64,000 bases of DNA, taken from Pseudacidovorax sp. NFM-22 (GTDB lineage Bacteria; Pseudomonadota; Gammaproteobacteria; Burkholderiales; Burkholderiaceae_C). Location: NCBI RefSeq assembly GCF_021401245.1, contig NZ_JACBFY010000003.1:62001-126000 (forward strand), given 5' to 3'. Positions 1 through 10,341 of this stretch are shown here, in pieces; the first letter of the stretch is position 1; the number at the start of each line of letters is the position of its first letter. Made by a program: the position numbers and the translations under genes. The notes beneath the pieces are model-generated. The model had not been told where the DNA came from and ran no database searches. It was given only the letters and a program-made list of their open reading frames with translations.

Positions 1-1
1 C

Positions 2-1453
2 GCCGCGCAGCGCAAGCCTTGCCATCCCGCCGCACGCAGCATCGTGCTGGCGGTGCAGGCGGCGGCCACGCAGCCCTTTGCCGATGGCGAGGCGACCGAG
101 GCGCGGCTGTTCGAGCAGCTGCGCGTGTCGCCCGAATCGCAGGCGCTGCGCCACCTGTTCTTCGCCGAGCGCCAGGCGGCGCGCATTCCGGGCCTGCCGC
201 GCGAGACCGCGTTGCGGGCGGTGCGGCGCGTCGGCATCCTGGGCGCGGGCACCATGGGCGGCGGCATCGCGATGAACTTCGCCAACGTCGGGGTGCCCGT
301 CACACTGGTCGAGGCCTCGGCCGAGGCCCTGGCGCGGGGCCTGGGCATCATCCGCCGCAACTACGAGGCCAGCGCCGCCAAGGGCCGCATGACGTCCGCG
401 CAGGTGGACGAGCGCATGGCGCTGCTGCACGGCACGCTCGACGACACCGCGCTCGCCGACTGCGACCTGGTCATCGAAGCCGTGTTCGAGGACATGGCCC
501 TCAAACGGCAGGTCTGCGCGAGGCTGGGGGCCGTGTGCCGGCCGGGCGCCATCATCGCCACCAACACCTCCACGCTGGACGTGGACGCACTGGCCGAGGC
601 CACCGGCCGGCCGGCCGATGTCGTCGGCCTGCACTTCTTCAGCCCCGCCAACGTGATGCGCCTGCTGGAGGTGGTGCGCGGCGCCCGCACCGCGCCGGAC
701 GTGCTGGCCACGGCCATGCAGCTGGCACGCACCATCCGCAAGGTGGCGGTCGTCTCGGGCGTGTGCTACGGCTTCATCGGCAACCGCATGGCCGAGGTCT
801 ACATGCGCGAGGCGGAGTTCCTGTTGATGGAAGGCGCAAGCCCCTCGCAGGTCGACGGCGCGGTGGAGGCGCTCGGCATGGCGATGGGCCCATGCCGCAT
901 GCTCGACATGGCCGGCATCGACGTGGGGGCCCGCACCGTCATCGAGTACGGCAAGGCCGGTGGGTTGCCGCCGGACGACAGCTACCGCGCCATGGTGCGC
1001 CGGCTCTACGAACTGGGCCGCTTCGGCCAGAAGACCGGCGCAGGCTACTACCGTTACGAAGGCCGCACCCCGGTGGACGACCCCGAGGTCGCCCGCATCG
1101 CGGCCGAACTGGCCGCGGCCCATGGCATCGCGCGCCGCACGGACATCGGCGCGCAGGAGATCGTGGAGCGGCTGCTGTATCCGCTGATCAACGAGGGCGT
1201 GCGGATCCTGGAGGAGGGCATCGCCTACCGGCCGGGCGACATCGACATCGTGTGGACGGCGGGCTACGGCTTCCCCGACCACCTGGGCGGGCCGATGTGG
1301 TGGGCCGACGCGCTCGGCCTGGCGACGGTGGCCGACCGCCTGACCTTCTACGGCCGCACCCGCGGCGACCGCTTCGGCTACTGGCGCGTGGCGCCGCTGC
1401 TGTCGGAGCTCGTTCGCAGCGGCCGGCGCCTGTCCGACCGGCTGCCCGGCTGA
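2..1453 (+). CDS. Enoyl-CoA hydratase/3-hydroxyacyl-CoA dehydrogenase, C-terminal part
   Basis: This is a partial gene: the frame is open to the left edge, so the N-terminus lies outside the window. The first ~70 residues look like the end of a crotonase domain plus linker. The 3-hydroxyacyl-CoA dehydrogenase NAD-binding domain follows, with the dinucleotide-binding motif GAGTMGGG and the active-site HFFSP motif. A C-terminal dehydrogenase domain ends near GYGFPDHLGGPMWW. The order matches the FadB/FadJ-type fused alpha subunit, which hydrates trans-2-enoyl-CoA and oxidises 3-hydroxyacyl-CoA in beta-oxidation. The gene is 45 bp upstream of an acyl-CoA ligase on the same strand and probably in the same operon. 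The substrate is not evident; the ABC importer downstream suggests an imported acid rather than ordinary long-chain fat. Confidence 0.9.
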   Translation, partial: AAQRKPCHPAARSIVLAVQAAATQPFADGEATEARLFEQLRVSPESQALRHLFFAERQAARIPGLPRETALRAVRRVGILGAGTMGGGIAMNFANVGVPVTLVEASAEALARGLGIIRRNYEASAAKGRMTSAQVDERMALLHGTLDDTALADCDLVIEAVFEDMALKRQVCARLGAVCRPGAIIATNTSTLDVDALAEATGRPADVVGLHFFSPANVMRLLEVVRGARTAPDVLATAMQLARTIRKVAVVSGVCYGFIGNRMAEVYMREAEFLLMEGASPSQVDGAVEALGMAMGPCRMLDMAGIDVGARTVIEYGKAGGLPPDDSYRAMVRRLYELGRFGQKTGAGYYRYEGRTPVDDPEVARIAAELAAAHGIARRTDIGAQEIVERLLYPLINEGVRILEEGIAYRPGDIDIVWTAGYGFPDHLGGPMWWADALGLATVADRLTFYGRTRGDRFGYWRVAPLLSELVRSGRRLSDRLPG

Positions 1454-1498
1454 GCGCCGCCCGACCGCCTCACGCATCCCCCACATCGGAGACACGCC

Positions 1499-3061
1499 AT
1501 GGAAGACCTCACCCTCATCGACGGGCTGCGCCGTCAACTGGCCGATCAGCCGGACGCCATCGCCTACCGGCAGGGCGAGCGGCAGCTCAGCTACCGCGAC
1601 GTCGAGGCCTTCACCAACCGCCTGGCCCACGCCCTGGCCGGCGCGGGCGTGGGGCGCGGCACGCGCGTGGCGGTGCTGACCAAGCAGCATGTCGAATGCA
1701 TCCTGGTGACGCTGGCCGCCTGCAAGCTGGGGGCCGTGTGCATGCCGGTCAACTGGCGGCTGGCGGCCAAGGAGGTGGAGTACATCGTCAACAACGGCGA
1801 AGCGCCCTTCCTGATGGCCGATGCCGAGTTCCTGCCCCTGCTGGAGAAGGCCGAGCTGCCGGGCGTGCGCATCCGCGTGTGCACGGCCGAGGGCACGGCC
1901 TTGCCCTCGCTCGCCCAGTGGTGCGCCGGCCAGTCCGACCGCTTCGAGCCGGTGGCCGCAGACACGCATGACGCGGCGCTGCAGCTCTATTCCTCGGGCA
2001 CCACGGGCCTGCCCAAGGGCATCGTGCTCACGCATGCGGGGTTGCTCTCCACCTCGCGGGCGGTGTCGCGCGAATGGAAGTTCGACCACCGGCATGTGCT
2101 GGGCAACCCACTGCCGGTCTTCCATGTGGCGGGCATGACGATGCTGCTGCTGACGCTCTACACGGGCGGCCAGACCTCGTCGTACCCGGAGTTCGATCCG
2201 CGCGCCTACCTGCGTGCCATCGGCGAGCATGGCATCACCCACACCTTCCTGGTGCCGGCCATGATCCTGTTCATGCTGCAGGTCCCCGAGGCGAAGACCT
2301 TCGACTTCAGCCGGCTGCAGCTCATCGCCTATGGGGGCTCGCCGGTGAGCGAGTCGGTGCTGCACCAGGCCTTCGAGGTGTTCGGCTGCGACTTCCTGCA
2401 GGTCTATGGCCTGACGGAGGTCTCCGGCCCGGCGACCTTCCTCTTTCCCGAGGACCACCGCGCCGGCGACGCCGAACTGCTGCGTTCGGCGGGCCGGCCC
2501 ATCGGGGGCGGGCGCATCCGCATCGTCGATCCCATCGATCTCAAGGACCTGCCCGACGGGCAGGTGGGTGAGATCTGGATCGAGTCCGACCGCAACCTCA
2601 AGGAGTACTGGCGCAACCCCGAGGCCACGGCCGCCGCCTACCCGGAAGGCCGCAATGCCAACGGCGGCTGGTTCCGCTCGGGCGACGCGGGCTATGTGAA
2701 GGACGGCTACCTCTACATCAACGACCGCATCAAGGACATGATCGTCTCGGGCGGCGAGAACATCTATCCGGCCGAGGTGGAGAACGTGCTGATGCGCCAC
2801 CCGGCCGTGGCCGACGGCGCCGTCATCGGCGTGCCCGATCCCACCTGGGGCGAATCGGTCAAGGCCTGCGTGGTGCTGCGCCCGGGTGCCACGGCCGACG
2901 CGCGGACCATCATCGACTTCATGCGCGAGAACCTCGCGCACTACAAGTGCCCGAAGACCGTCGACATCGTCGAGGCGCTGCCGCGCAACCCCAGCGGCAA
3001 GGTGCTCAAGCGCGTGCTGCGCGAGCCCTACTGGAAAGGCCAGACGCGCGCCGTGGGCTAG
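1499..3061 (+). CDS. AMP-binding acyl-CoA ligase
   Basis: This 520-residue ANL-superfamily enzyme forms an acyl-CoA from a carboxylate, ATP and CoA through an acyl-adenylate. The P-loop-like motif SSGTTGLPKG, the YGLTE motif, the hinge region SGDAGYVKDGYLYINDR, the SGGENIYPAEVE core motif and the C-terminal catalytic lysine context NPSGKVLKR are all present. The length is normal for FadD3/CaiC-like ligases. A GGAG Shine-Dalgarno sits about 8 bases before the ATG. It lies between the hydroxyacyl-CoA dehydrogenase and the ABC importer receptor. The likely role is to trap the imported acid as its CoA thioester. Chain length or ring substrate cannot be read from the sequence. Confidence 0.9.
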   Translation: MEDLTLIDGLRRQLADQPDAIAYRQGERQLSYRDVEAFTNRLAHALAGAGVGRGTRVAVLTKQHVECILVTLAACKLGAVCMPVNWRLAAKEVEYIVNNGEAPFLMADAEFLPLLEKAELPGVRIRVCTAEGTALPSLAQWCAGQSDRFEPVAADTHDAALQLYSSGTTGLPKGIVLTHAGLLSTSRAVSREWKFDHRHVLGNPLPVFHVAGMTMLLLTLYTGGQTSSYPEFDPRAYLRAIGEHGITHTFLVPAMILFMLQVPEAKTFDFSRLQLIAYGGSPVSESVLHQAFEVFGCDFLQVYGLTEVSGPATFLFPEDHRAGDAELLRSAGRPIGGGRIRIVDPIDLKDLPDGQVGEIWIESDRNLKEYWRNPEATAAAYPEGRNANGGWFRSGDAGYVKDGYLYINDRIKDMIVSGGENIYPAEVENVLMRHPAVADGAVIGVPDPTWGESVKACVVLRPGATADARTIIDFMRENLAHYKCPKTVDIVEALPRNPSGKVLKRVLREPYWKGQTRAVG

Positions 3062-3120
3062 GTCCGTGTTCCCCCGGGCGCACGAAGAGGCGCCCGTTCC
3101 CATCCACAACGGAGACAAGC

Positions 3121-4314
3121 ATGCTGAAGAAACTCGCCATGGCCGCCACCGCGGCTGCGGCCTGCTGGCTCGCGCCACAGGCTTGCGCGCAGGACAAGCC
3201 GATCAAGATCGCGCTCATTGCCAGCAAGACGGGGCCGTCCGAGGCCTATGCCCGAGACACCGAGCGCGGGCTGCGCCTGGGCCTCGAATACCTCACCCAG
3301 GGCTCGATGACGCTGCTCGGCCGCAAGATCGAGCTGATCGTCAAGGACGACCAGATGAAGCCCGAGCTGTCCAAGGCCATGCTCACCGAGGCGCTGGCGG
3401 ACGACAAGGCCGACATCGCCATCGGCACCTCCTGGTCGGGCGGTGCGCTCTCGATGGCGCCGGTGGCCGAGGACTACGGCAAGCTGCTGATGGTCGAGCC
3501 GGCCATCGCCGACTCGCTCACGGGCTCGGCCTGGAACAAGTACCTTTTCCGCGCCAGCCGCAATTCCTTCCAGGACGCGCTGGCCAGTGCCGCGGCGCTC
3601 AAGGACGGCGACAACGTCGCCTTCCTGGCGCCCGACTATGTCTATGGCAAGGACGGCGTGAAGGCGGCCAAGGAGGCGCTGGCCGCCACCAAGAAGAAGG
3701 CGACCGTGGTGCACGAGGAGTACATCCCGCTGTCCACCACCGACTTCACCGCGCCCATGCAGCGCATCTTCGACCGCATGAAGGACGTGCAGGGCAAGAA
3801 GTACCTGGTGGTGATCTGGGGAGCGCCCAACCCGATCCGCAAGATCTCGGAGCTCAACCCGGGGCGCTACGGCATCGAGTTCCTGTCCATCGGCGGCGCC
3901 AACCTCGAGAACGCCAAGCCGTGGCGCGGCCTGGACATCACCGGCGGCACCTTCTACTACTACGACTTTCCCAAGAACCCGATGAACGACTGGCTGGTGG
4001 CGGAGCATCGCAAGCGCTACCAGACGCCGCCGGACCTGTTCACCGCGGGCGGCTTCGTCACGGCGGCGGCCATCGTGGCCGGGGTGAAGAAGGCCAACTC
4101 GGTCGACACGCCCAAGCTCATCGCCGCCATGGAAGGCATGGAGTTCGACACCCCCAAGGGCAAGATGACCTTCCGGAAGGAAGACCATCAGGCGCTGCAG
4201 TCGCAGTACCAGTTCCGCATGAAGAAGGCGCCCGCGAACGAGTGGGACCTGTTCGAGCTGGTGCGCGAGATCCCGGCGTCCGAGATGCCGCTGCCGATCA
4301 CCGTCAAGCGCTGA
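3121..4314 (+). CDS. Branched-chain amino acid-type ABC transporter substrate-binding protein
   Basis: This 397-residue periplasmic receptor belongs to the Leu/Ile/Val-binding family (Peripla_BP_6). Residues 1-23 form a signal peptide ending ACAQ. The ATG at 3121 was chosen because it starts the signal peptide and has an ACGGAGAC ribosome-binding site before it; longer in-frame starts lie inside the ligase gene. It heads the HAAT-type cassette of receptor, ATPase, ATPase, permease, permease. Members of this family often bind aromatic or fatty acids rather than amino acids. The neighbouring CoA ligase and beta-oxidation genes favour that here, but the ligand is an inference. Confidence 0.92.
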   Translation: MLKKLAMAATAAAACWLAPQACAQDKPIKIALIASKTGPSEAYARDTERGLRLGLEYLTQGSMTLLGRKIELIVKDDQMKPELSKAMLTEALADDKADIAIGTSWSGGALSMAPVAEDYGKLLMVEPAIADSLTGSAWNKYLFRASRNSFQDALASAAALKDGDNVAFLAPDYVYGKDGVKAAKEALAATKKKATVVHEEYIPLSTTDFTAPMQRIFDRMKDVQGKKYLVVIWGAPNPIRKISELNPGRYGIEFLSIGGANLENAKPWRGLDITGGTFYYYDFPKNPMNDWLVAEHRKRYQTPPDLFTAGGFVTAAAIVAGVKKANSVDTPKLIAAMEGMEFDTPKGKMTFRKEDHQALQSQYQFRMKKAPANEWDLFELVREIPASEMPLPITVKR

Positions 4315-4318
4315 GCGC

Positions 4319-5143
4319 ATGCACGACGCAACGGCGCAGGCGCCGCGGCCTGCGGGTGCGGCGCCGGTCCTCGAAAGCCGGGGACTGGGCATCCGCTTCG
4401 GTGGCCATGCCGCCGTGGACGACGTGAGCGCGGCCTTCCATGCGGGAACGCTGACCGCCATCGTCGGGCCCAACGGGGCCGGCAAGACGACCTACTTCAA
4501 CCTGCTGTCGGGCCAGTTGCCGGCCACGGCGGGCCGCGTGCTGCTGCATGGGGACGATGTCACGCGGCTCGACGCCGCGCGGCGCACGGCCCGCGGCATC
4601 GGCCGCGCCTTCCAGCTCACCCACCTGTTTCCGCGGCTGAGCGTGCTCGAGAACGTGCGGCTGGCGGTGCAGAGCCGCCACCGCGCCGGCTTCAACATGC
4701 TGGCCGTGTGGCGCAGCCGGGCCGACCTGGTGGAGCAGGCCCGCCAGCATGTGCAGCAGGTGGGCCTGGCCGCGCGCCTGGACGAGCAGGCGGCGCGGCT
4801 GTCGCACGGCGACAAGCGCAAGCTGGAGGTCGCCATCCTGATGGCGCTGGAGCCGCAGGTCGTCATGCTCGACGAGCCCACGGCCGGCATGAGCGTGGAC
4901 GAGGTGCCGGTGATCCTGGACCTGATCGCCCGCCTGAAGGCGCAGGGCAACCGCACCATCCTCCTGGTGGAGCACAAGATGGACGTGATCCGTTCGCTGG
5001 CCGACCGCATCGTCGTGCTGCACAACGGCCGCCTGGTGGCCGACGGCATGCCCGCCGAGGTGATGGCCTCGGCCGTCGTGCAGGAGGCCTACCTGGGCGT
5101 GCGCCGTCAACGCGCGGCACGCAGGGAGTTTGCCCATGCATGA
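4319..5143 (+). CDS. ABC transporter ATP-binding protein, LivG type
   Basis: This 274-residue cytoplasmic ATPase is one of two in the HAAT importer. It carries the Walker A motif GPNGAGKTT, a signature-like LSHGDKRKLE, a Walker B ending MLDEPTAGMS and the switch histidine in VEHKMD. The LivG-type C-terminal tail is present. The start is 4 bases after the receptor stop and the 3' end overlaps the next ATPase gene by 8 bases, so translation is probably coupled. The N-terminal ~18 residues, rich in Ala and Pro, are an extension of no obvious function. Confidence 0.92.
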   Translation: MHDATAQAPRPAGAAPVLESRGLGIRFGGHAAVDDVSAAFHAGTLTAIVGPNGAGKTTYFNLLSGQLPATAGRVLLHGDDVTRLDAARRTARGIGRAFQLTHLFPRLSVLENVRLAVQSRHRAGFNMLAVWRSRADLVEQARQHVQQVGLAARLDEQAARLSHGDKRKLEVAILMALEPQVVMLDEPTAGMSVDEVPVILDLIARLKAQGNRTILLVEHKMDVIRSLADRIVVLHNGRLVADGMPAEVMASAVVQEAYLGVRRQRAARREFAHA

Positions 5144-5888
5144 GGCCACCCCTGCAAAGGCGGGCGATGAGCCGCTGCTGTCGCTCACCGGCGTGCACAC
5201 CCACATCGGCGAATACCACATCCTGCAGGGCGTGGACCTGCAGGTTCCGCGCGCCGGCCTGACCGTGCTGCTGGGGCGCAACGGCGCCGGCAAGAGCACC
5301 ACGCTGCGCACGATCATGGGCCTGTGGCACGCCAGCCGCGGCACGCTGCGCTTCGACGGCGAGGACATCACCGCCGCCCGCACGCCGGACATCGCACGCC
5401 GCGGCATCGCCTTCGTGCCCGAGGACATGGGCGTGTTCGCCGGGCTCACGGTGCAGGAGAACCTGCGCCTGGCGGCCATCGGCGGGCGCTTCGACGAGGC
5501 GCGGCTGGACTGGATCTTCGGCCTGTTCCCGGCGCTCAAGCGCTTCTGGCTGCGGCCGGGCGGCACGCTGTCGGGCGGCCAGAAGCAGATGGTGGCCATT
5601 GCCCGCGCCATCATCGAGCCGCGCAAGCTGCTGCTGATCGACGAGCCCACCAAGGGTTTGGCGCCGGCCATCGTCGACAACCTGGCCGATGCCTTCGAGG
5701 CGCTGAAGGCCCGGGGCACCACCATCCTGCTGGTGGAGCAGAACTTCCATTTCGTGCGGGCGCTGGGCGACCATGTCGCGGTGATGGACGACGGCCGCAT
5801 CGTGCACACCGGCACCATGGCCGCGCTGGACGCGGACGAGTCGCTGCAGGCCCGGCTGCTCGGCCTGCAAGCCGGCGCCGTCCATTGA
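5136..5888 (+). CDS. ABC transporter ATP-binding protein, LivF type
   Basis: This second ATPase of the importer is about 250 residues long. It shows Walker A GRNGAGKST, the canonical signature LSGGQKQMVAIARA and Walker B LLLIDEPTKGLAP. The ATG at 5136 is preferred over a TTG six bases upstream because GCAGGGAG ends 7 bases before it. It pairs with the LivG-like subunit to power the two permeases that follow. It ends 12 bases before the LivH-type permease gene. Confidence 0.92.
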   Translation: MHEATPAKAGDEPLLSLTGVHTHIGEYHILQGVDLQVPRAGLTVLLGRNGAGKSTTLRTIMGLWHASRGTLRFDGEDITAARTPDIARRGIAFVPEDMGVFAGLTVQENLRLAAIGGRFDEARLDWIFGLFPALKRFWLRPGGTLSGGQKQMVAIARAIIEPRKLLLIDEPTKGLAPAIVDNLADAFEALKARGTTILLVEQNFHFVRALGDHVAVMDDGRIVHTGTMAALDADESLQARLLGLQAGAVH

Positions 5889-5900
5889 GGAGACCGACGA

Positions 5901-6965
5901 ATGTCCGCCACCGACTCCACCCTGGCCGGCCCGCCGCAGGCTGCTGCCATGCCCGCCACGCCCGCGGCGCTGGAGGCACTGCCGGGCCGGCGCCGCGATC
6001 TGGTGCCCGTCCTGGCCATCCTGGCCTTCATCGCCGTCGCGCTGCCGGTGACGGGCAGCCTGCCCACCTGGGTCACGCTGACCGTGGCGGCCCTGGCCAT
6101 GGGCATGATGCTGTTCATCATGGCCAGCGGGCTCACGCTGGTCTTCGGCCTCATGGACGTGATGAACCTGGGTCATGCGGCCTTCGTGGCCGTCGGCGCC
6201 TACACGGCGACGCTGATGGTCGGGCCCTTGCAGGCCCTGCTGCAGTCGGCCTCGATATGGGCCGGCATGGCGGCCATCCTGGCCGTCGTCGCGGTCGCCA
6301 TGGCCGTGACGGCCTTGCTGGGCTGGGTGTACGAGCGGCTGTTCGTGAAGCCGGTCTATGGCGACCATCTCAAGCAGATCCTCATCACCATCGGCGCCAT
6401 GATCGTCATGGAGCAGCTGGTGCTGGTGGTGTTCGGCGCCAACCAGATGCTGCTGCCGCTGCCCGAGGCCCTGCGCGGCTCGATCCTGCTGGGCGACGAC
6501 GTGGCCATCGAGCGCTACCGGCTGGTGGCCGTCGGCGTGGGGCTGGCCGTCTTCGTGGGGCTGACGCTGGTGCTCGGACGCACGCGCATCGGCCTGCTGA
6601 TCCGGGCGGGCGTGGAGAACCGTGCCATGGTCGAGGCCCTGGGTTACCGGGTGCGCACCGTCTTCGTCGGCGTGTTCGTGGCCGGCTCGGCGCTGGCGGG
6701 CCTGGGCGGCGTGATGTGGGGCTTCTACCGCGAGCAGTTCACCGTCGCCATCGGCGCCGAGGTGCTGGTGCAGATGCTCATCATCGTCATCATCGGCGGG
6801 CTGGGCTCGGTGGCCGGCTGCTTCGCCGGTGCCATGCTGGTGGCGCTGACCACCAACTACGTGAGCTTTCTGCTGCCCGACCTGGCGCTGGTGTCCAACA
6901 TCCTCGTGATGATGGCCGTGCTGCTCTGGCGGCCGCAGGGGCTGTACCCGGTCCACAAGCCGTAG
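5901..6965 (+). CDS. Branched-chain amino acid-type ABC permease, LivH type
   Basis: This 354-residue inner-membrane permease is of the LivH family. After a ~40-residue N-terminal cytoplasmic stretch there are about eight hydrophobic segments. The family EAA-like loop region ENRAMVEALGYRVRTVFVGVF lies around residue 240 and is followed by a glycine-rich IIIGGLGSVAGCFAG helix. It is preceded by GAGGAGACCGACG and lies 13 bases before the LivM-like gene. It forms a heterodimeric channel with that partner. Confidence 0.92.
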   Translation: MSATDSTLAGPPQAAAMPATPAALEALPGRRRDLVPVLAILAFIAVALPVTGSLPTWVTLTVAALAMGMMLFIMASGLTLVFGLMDVMNLGHAAFVAVGAYTATLMVGPLQALLQSASIWAGMAAILAVVAVAMAVTALLGWVYERLFVKPVYGDHLKQILITIGAMIVMEQLVLVVFGANQMLLPLPEALRGSILLGDDVAIERYRLVAVGVGLAVFVGLTLVLGRTRIGLLIRAGVENRAMVEALGYRVRTVFVGVFVAGSALAGLGGVMWGFYREQFTVAIGAEVLVQMLIIVIIGGLGSVAGCFAGAMLVALTTNYVSFLLPDLALVSNILVMMAVLLWRPQGLYPVHKP

Positions 6966-6978
6966 GAAGGCGCGCGCG

Positions 6979-8046
6979 ATGCTCACACGACTTCTTTCAG
7001 GCGACCTGCCGCGCAGCCGGGCGCTGACCGTGCTGCTGCTCCTGGTGCTCTTCTACCTGGCCACGGCGCCCTTCCTCTTCTCGGGTGCCCGGCCGTTGAA
7101 CGTGGCGGCCACCATCTGCGTGTTCATCGTGCTGGTGGCGTCCTTCGACCTGCTGCTGGGCTACTGCGGCGTGGTGTCCTTCGCGCATGCCATGTTCTAT
7201 GGCATCGGCGCTTATGGCGTGGCCATTGCCATGCACACGCTGGGGCCCACGTGGACGGCCATGGGCGTCGGGGCGCTGGCGGCGATCGGGCTGTCGGTGC
7301 TGCTGTCCTTCCTGATCGCGCTGATCTCGCTGCGGGTCAAGGCCATCTTCTACACCATGATGACGCTGGCCTTCGGGGCCGCCTTCGGTGCCCTGGTGAT
7401 GCGCCTGAGCGGCATCACCGGCGGCGACGATGGCCGCACCTTCCGCTTGCCGCAGGCCCTGACGCCGGCCTTCCGCCTGGTCGAGGACGAGGTGCTGGGC
7501 ACGGCCATCAACGGCCGCCTGCTGACCTACTACCTGGTCTTCGGCGTGTCGCTGCTGCTCTTCCTGCTCATGCTGCGGGTGGTCAACTCGCGCTTCGGCC
7601 GGGTGCTGGAAGCCATCCGCGAGAACGAGTTCCGGGCCGAGGCCATCGGCTATCGCACGCTGCACTACCGCATCGCGGTCAATTGCCTGGCCGCCGCGCT
7701 GGCCGCCTGCGCCGGCATCCTGATGGCGCTGTGGCTGCGCTACGTGGGGCCACAGACCACGGTGGGCTTCAACGTGATGCTCAACATCCTGCTGATGGCC
7801 GTCATCGGCGGCCTGGGCACCATCTACGGTGCGGTCATCGGCGTGACGCTGTACATCGTGGCCGAGAACTACCTGCAGAGCCTGATGGCGGGGCTGAGCG
7901 GCTCCCTGGCCGCCGCGCCGCTGCTGGCCAAGCTGTTCCACCCGGACCGCTGGATGCTCTGGTTCGGGCTGGTCTTCGTGCTGTCGGTGTACTTCTTCCC
8001 CAGCGGTGTCGTGGGCCGGCTGCGCATGGCGGTGGGCCGGCGCTGA
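6979..8046 (+). CDS. Branched-chain amino acid-type ABC permease, LivM type
   Basis: This 355-residue membrane protein is the LivM-family partner of the preceding permease. The typical region LLLGYCGVVSFAHAMFYGIG appears near residue 55. A later IRENEFRAEAIGYR loop contacts the ATPases, and a GGLGTIYGAVIG helix follows it. It closes the importer cassette and appears to be the last gene of the rightward operon. The convergent GntR-family gene ends 30 bases downstream. Confidence 0.92.
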   Translation: MLTRLLSGDLPRSRALTVLLLLVLFYLATAPFLFSGARPLNVAATICVFIVLVASFDLLLGYCGVVSFAHAMFYGIGAYGVAIAMHTLGPTWTAMGVGALAAIGLSVLLSFLIALISLRVKAIFYTMMTLAFGAAFGALVMRLSGITGGDDGRTFRLPQALTPAFRLVEDEVLGTAINGRLLTYYLVFGVSLLLFLLMLRVVNSRFGRVLEAIRENEFRAEAIGYRTLHYRIAVNCLAAALAACAGILMALWLRYVGPQTTVGFNVMLNILLMAVIGGLGTIYGAVIGVTLYIVAENYLQSLMAGLSGSLAAAPLLAKLFHPDRWMLWFGLVFVLSVYFFPSGVVGRLRMAVGRR

Positions 8047-8076
8047 GGGCGCATCCCGGGCGCTGCGTCGAGGCGC

Positions 8077-8802
8077 TCAGTCCAGTCCGGGCGCCCGCAT
8101 GCGGGGCAGGGTGCGCTCGCCGGACTTCTGCAGATGGCGGCGCATGCGCCTTTCCGCCTTGTCGGCATCGCCCTGCAGGATGGCCTCGGTGATGCCGCGG
8201 TATTCGGCCACCATGGCGCGCACGTCGGCGGGCGTGAGCAGGTGGTGGAACTGGGCGCGGAAGAGATGGGCCCGGGCCTGCGGCAGCACGCGGTCGAGTT
8301 CGGGGCTGGCCGCGATGTCGAACAGGACCTTGTAGTAGTGGGCGCGTGCGTCGAGCACGTGGTCCAGCGCCTCGGGCGTCTCGGCCCGCACCAGCTTGTG
8401 GGCGGCCGCCTCGAAGCGCCTGGCGTTGTCGCCCAGGCGGATGCGTTGGGCCGCCAGCCGCGCGGCCAGGCCCGAAAGCACCTCCAGCACGCCCAGCAGG
8501 CTGGCCGCGTCTTCGTGCGTGAGCGAGCGGATGACGGCGCCCCGGTGCGGTGTGAGCTCGACCACGCCGCTGGCGGCCAGGACGCGCAGCGCTTCGCGCA
8601 CCGTGCTGCGGCCCACGCCCAGGTCGCGCATCAGGTCGGTCTCGACCAGGCGCTGGCCCACCACGAAGCGGCGATTGAGGATGCCCTTGCCGATGGCGTC
8701 GGCCACGCGGTCGGGCGTGCTGCGCGGATGGGCTGGGGTCATGGGGGCGGGTGTCTTGCGCTCGGCGGGGCGGCGTGCGGCGGCGGGCTTGTTGTCGTTC
8801 AT
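8077..8802 (-). CDS. GntR-family (FCD) transcriptional regulator
   Basis: This 241-residue regulator has an N-terminal winged helix, with [20 protein letters not shown] as the recognition region around residues 60-80, and an all-helical FCD-type effector domain. The ATG at 8802 was chosen because the helix-turn-helix begins about 30 residues later and upstream in-frame sequence has no domain character. It sits between the importer operon and a divergent acyl-CoA dehydrogenase gene. It probably senses the acid or acyl-CoA handled by both. A palindrome at 9006-9016 resembles operators of this family. Confidence 0.88.
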   Translation of the reverse strand: MNDNKPAAARRPAERKTPAPMTPAHPRSTPDRVADAIGKGILNRRFVVGQRLVETDLMRDLGVGRSTVREALRVLAASGVVELTPHRGAVIRSLTHEDAASLLGVLEVLSGLAARLAAQRIRLGDNARRFEAAAHKLVRAETPEALDHVLDARAHYYKVLFDIAASPELDRVLPQARAHLFRAQFHHLLTPADVRAMVAEYRGITEAILQGDADKAERRMRRHLQKSGERTLPRMRAPGLD

Positions 8803-9005
8803 GGGTGGGGATGTCGGCCTGCGCCATTGTCGGGCGATGAGGCCCGATCGGGACTCCGTGCCGGCACGCAGCGAGAGGCCTCCAGCAGGTGGACGCAAGA
8901 CGGAAAGACCCTCCCGTCCTACGCTGCGGACCCGCGCCGATCGGCGTGGCGGCGCACTTCGATGCGCGTCGCCCGCGCGACGGCGGCCGGTGCAAGTACC
9001 TAATA

Positions 9006-9016
9006 TCGTCAGACGA
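9006..9016. promoter_or_regulatory. Candidate GntR-family operator
   Basis: The 11-base sequence TCGTCAGACGA is a perfect palindrome around a central A. It fits the T-x-GTC-x-GAC-x-A pattern known for FadR/FCD-type GntR regulators. It overlaps a TAATAT box and lies in the 292-bp gap between the divergent gntR and acyl-CoA dehydrogenase genes. Binding by the adjacent GntR protein is inferred. Confidence 0.4.
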
Positions 9017-9094
9017 AATCCTCCTACCATTTGGCCGAATCACCATGTGGGCCACGGTTGCCCGCTGCCTGCCCCATCTCTCGAAAGGCCTTTC

Positions 9095-10297
<1,203 letters not shown>

Positions 10298-10341
10298 GCG
10301 CCGCGCCGCGGCCCTGCCTACAGACCGCCAAGGAGATATCG

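Noticed and set aside
19-1971. 650-residue frame overlapping the hydroxyacyl-CoA dehydrogenase and ligase genes
   Set aside because: It is Arg/Gly/His-rich noise in the wrong frame; two conserved enzymes fill the same DNA.
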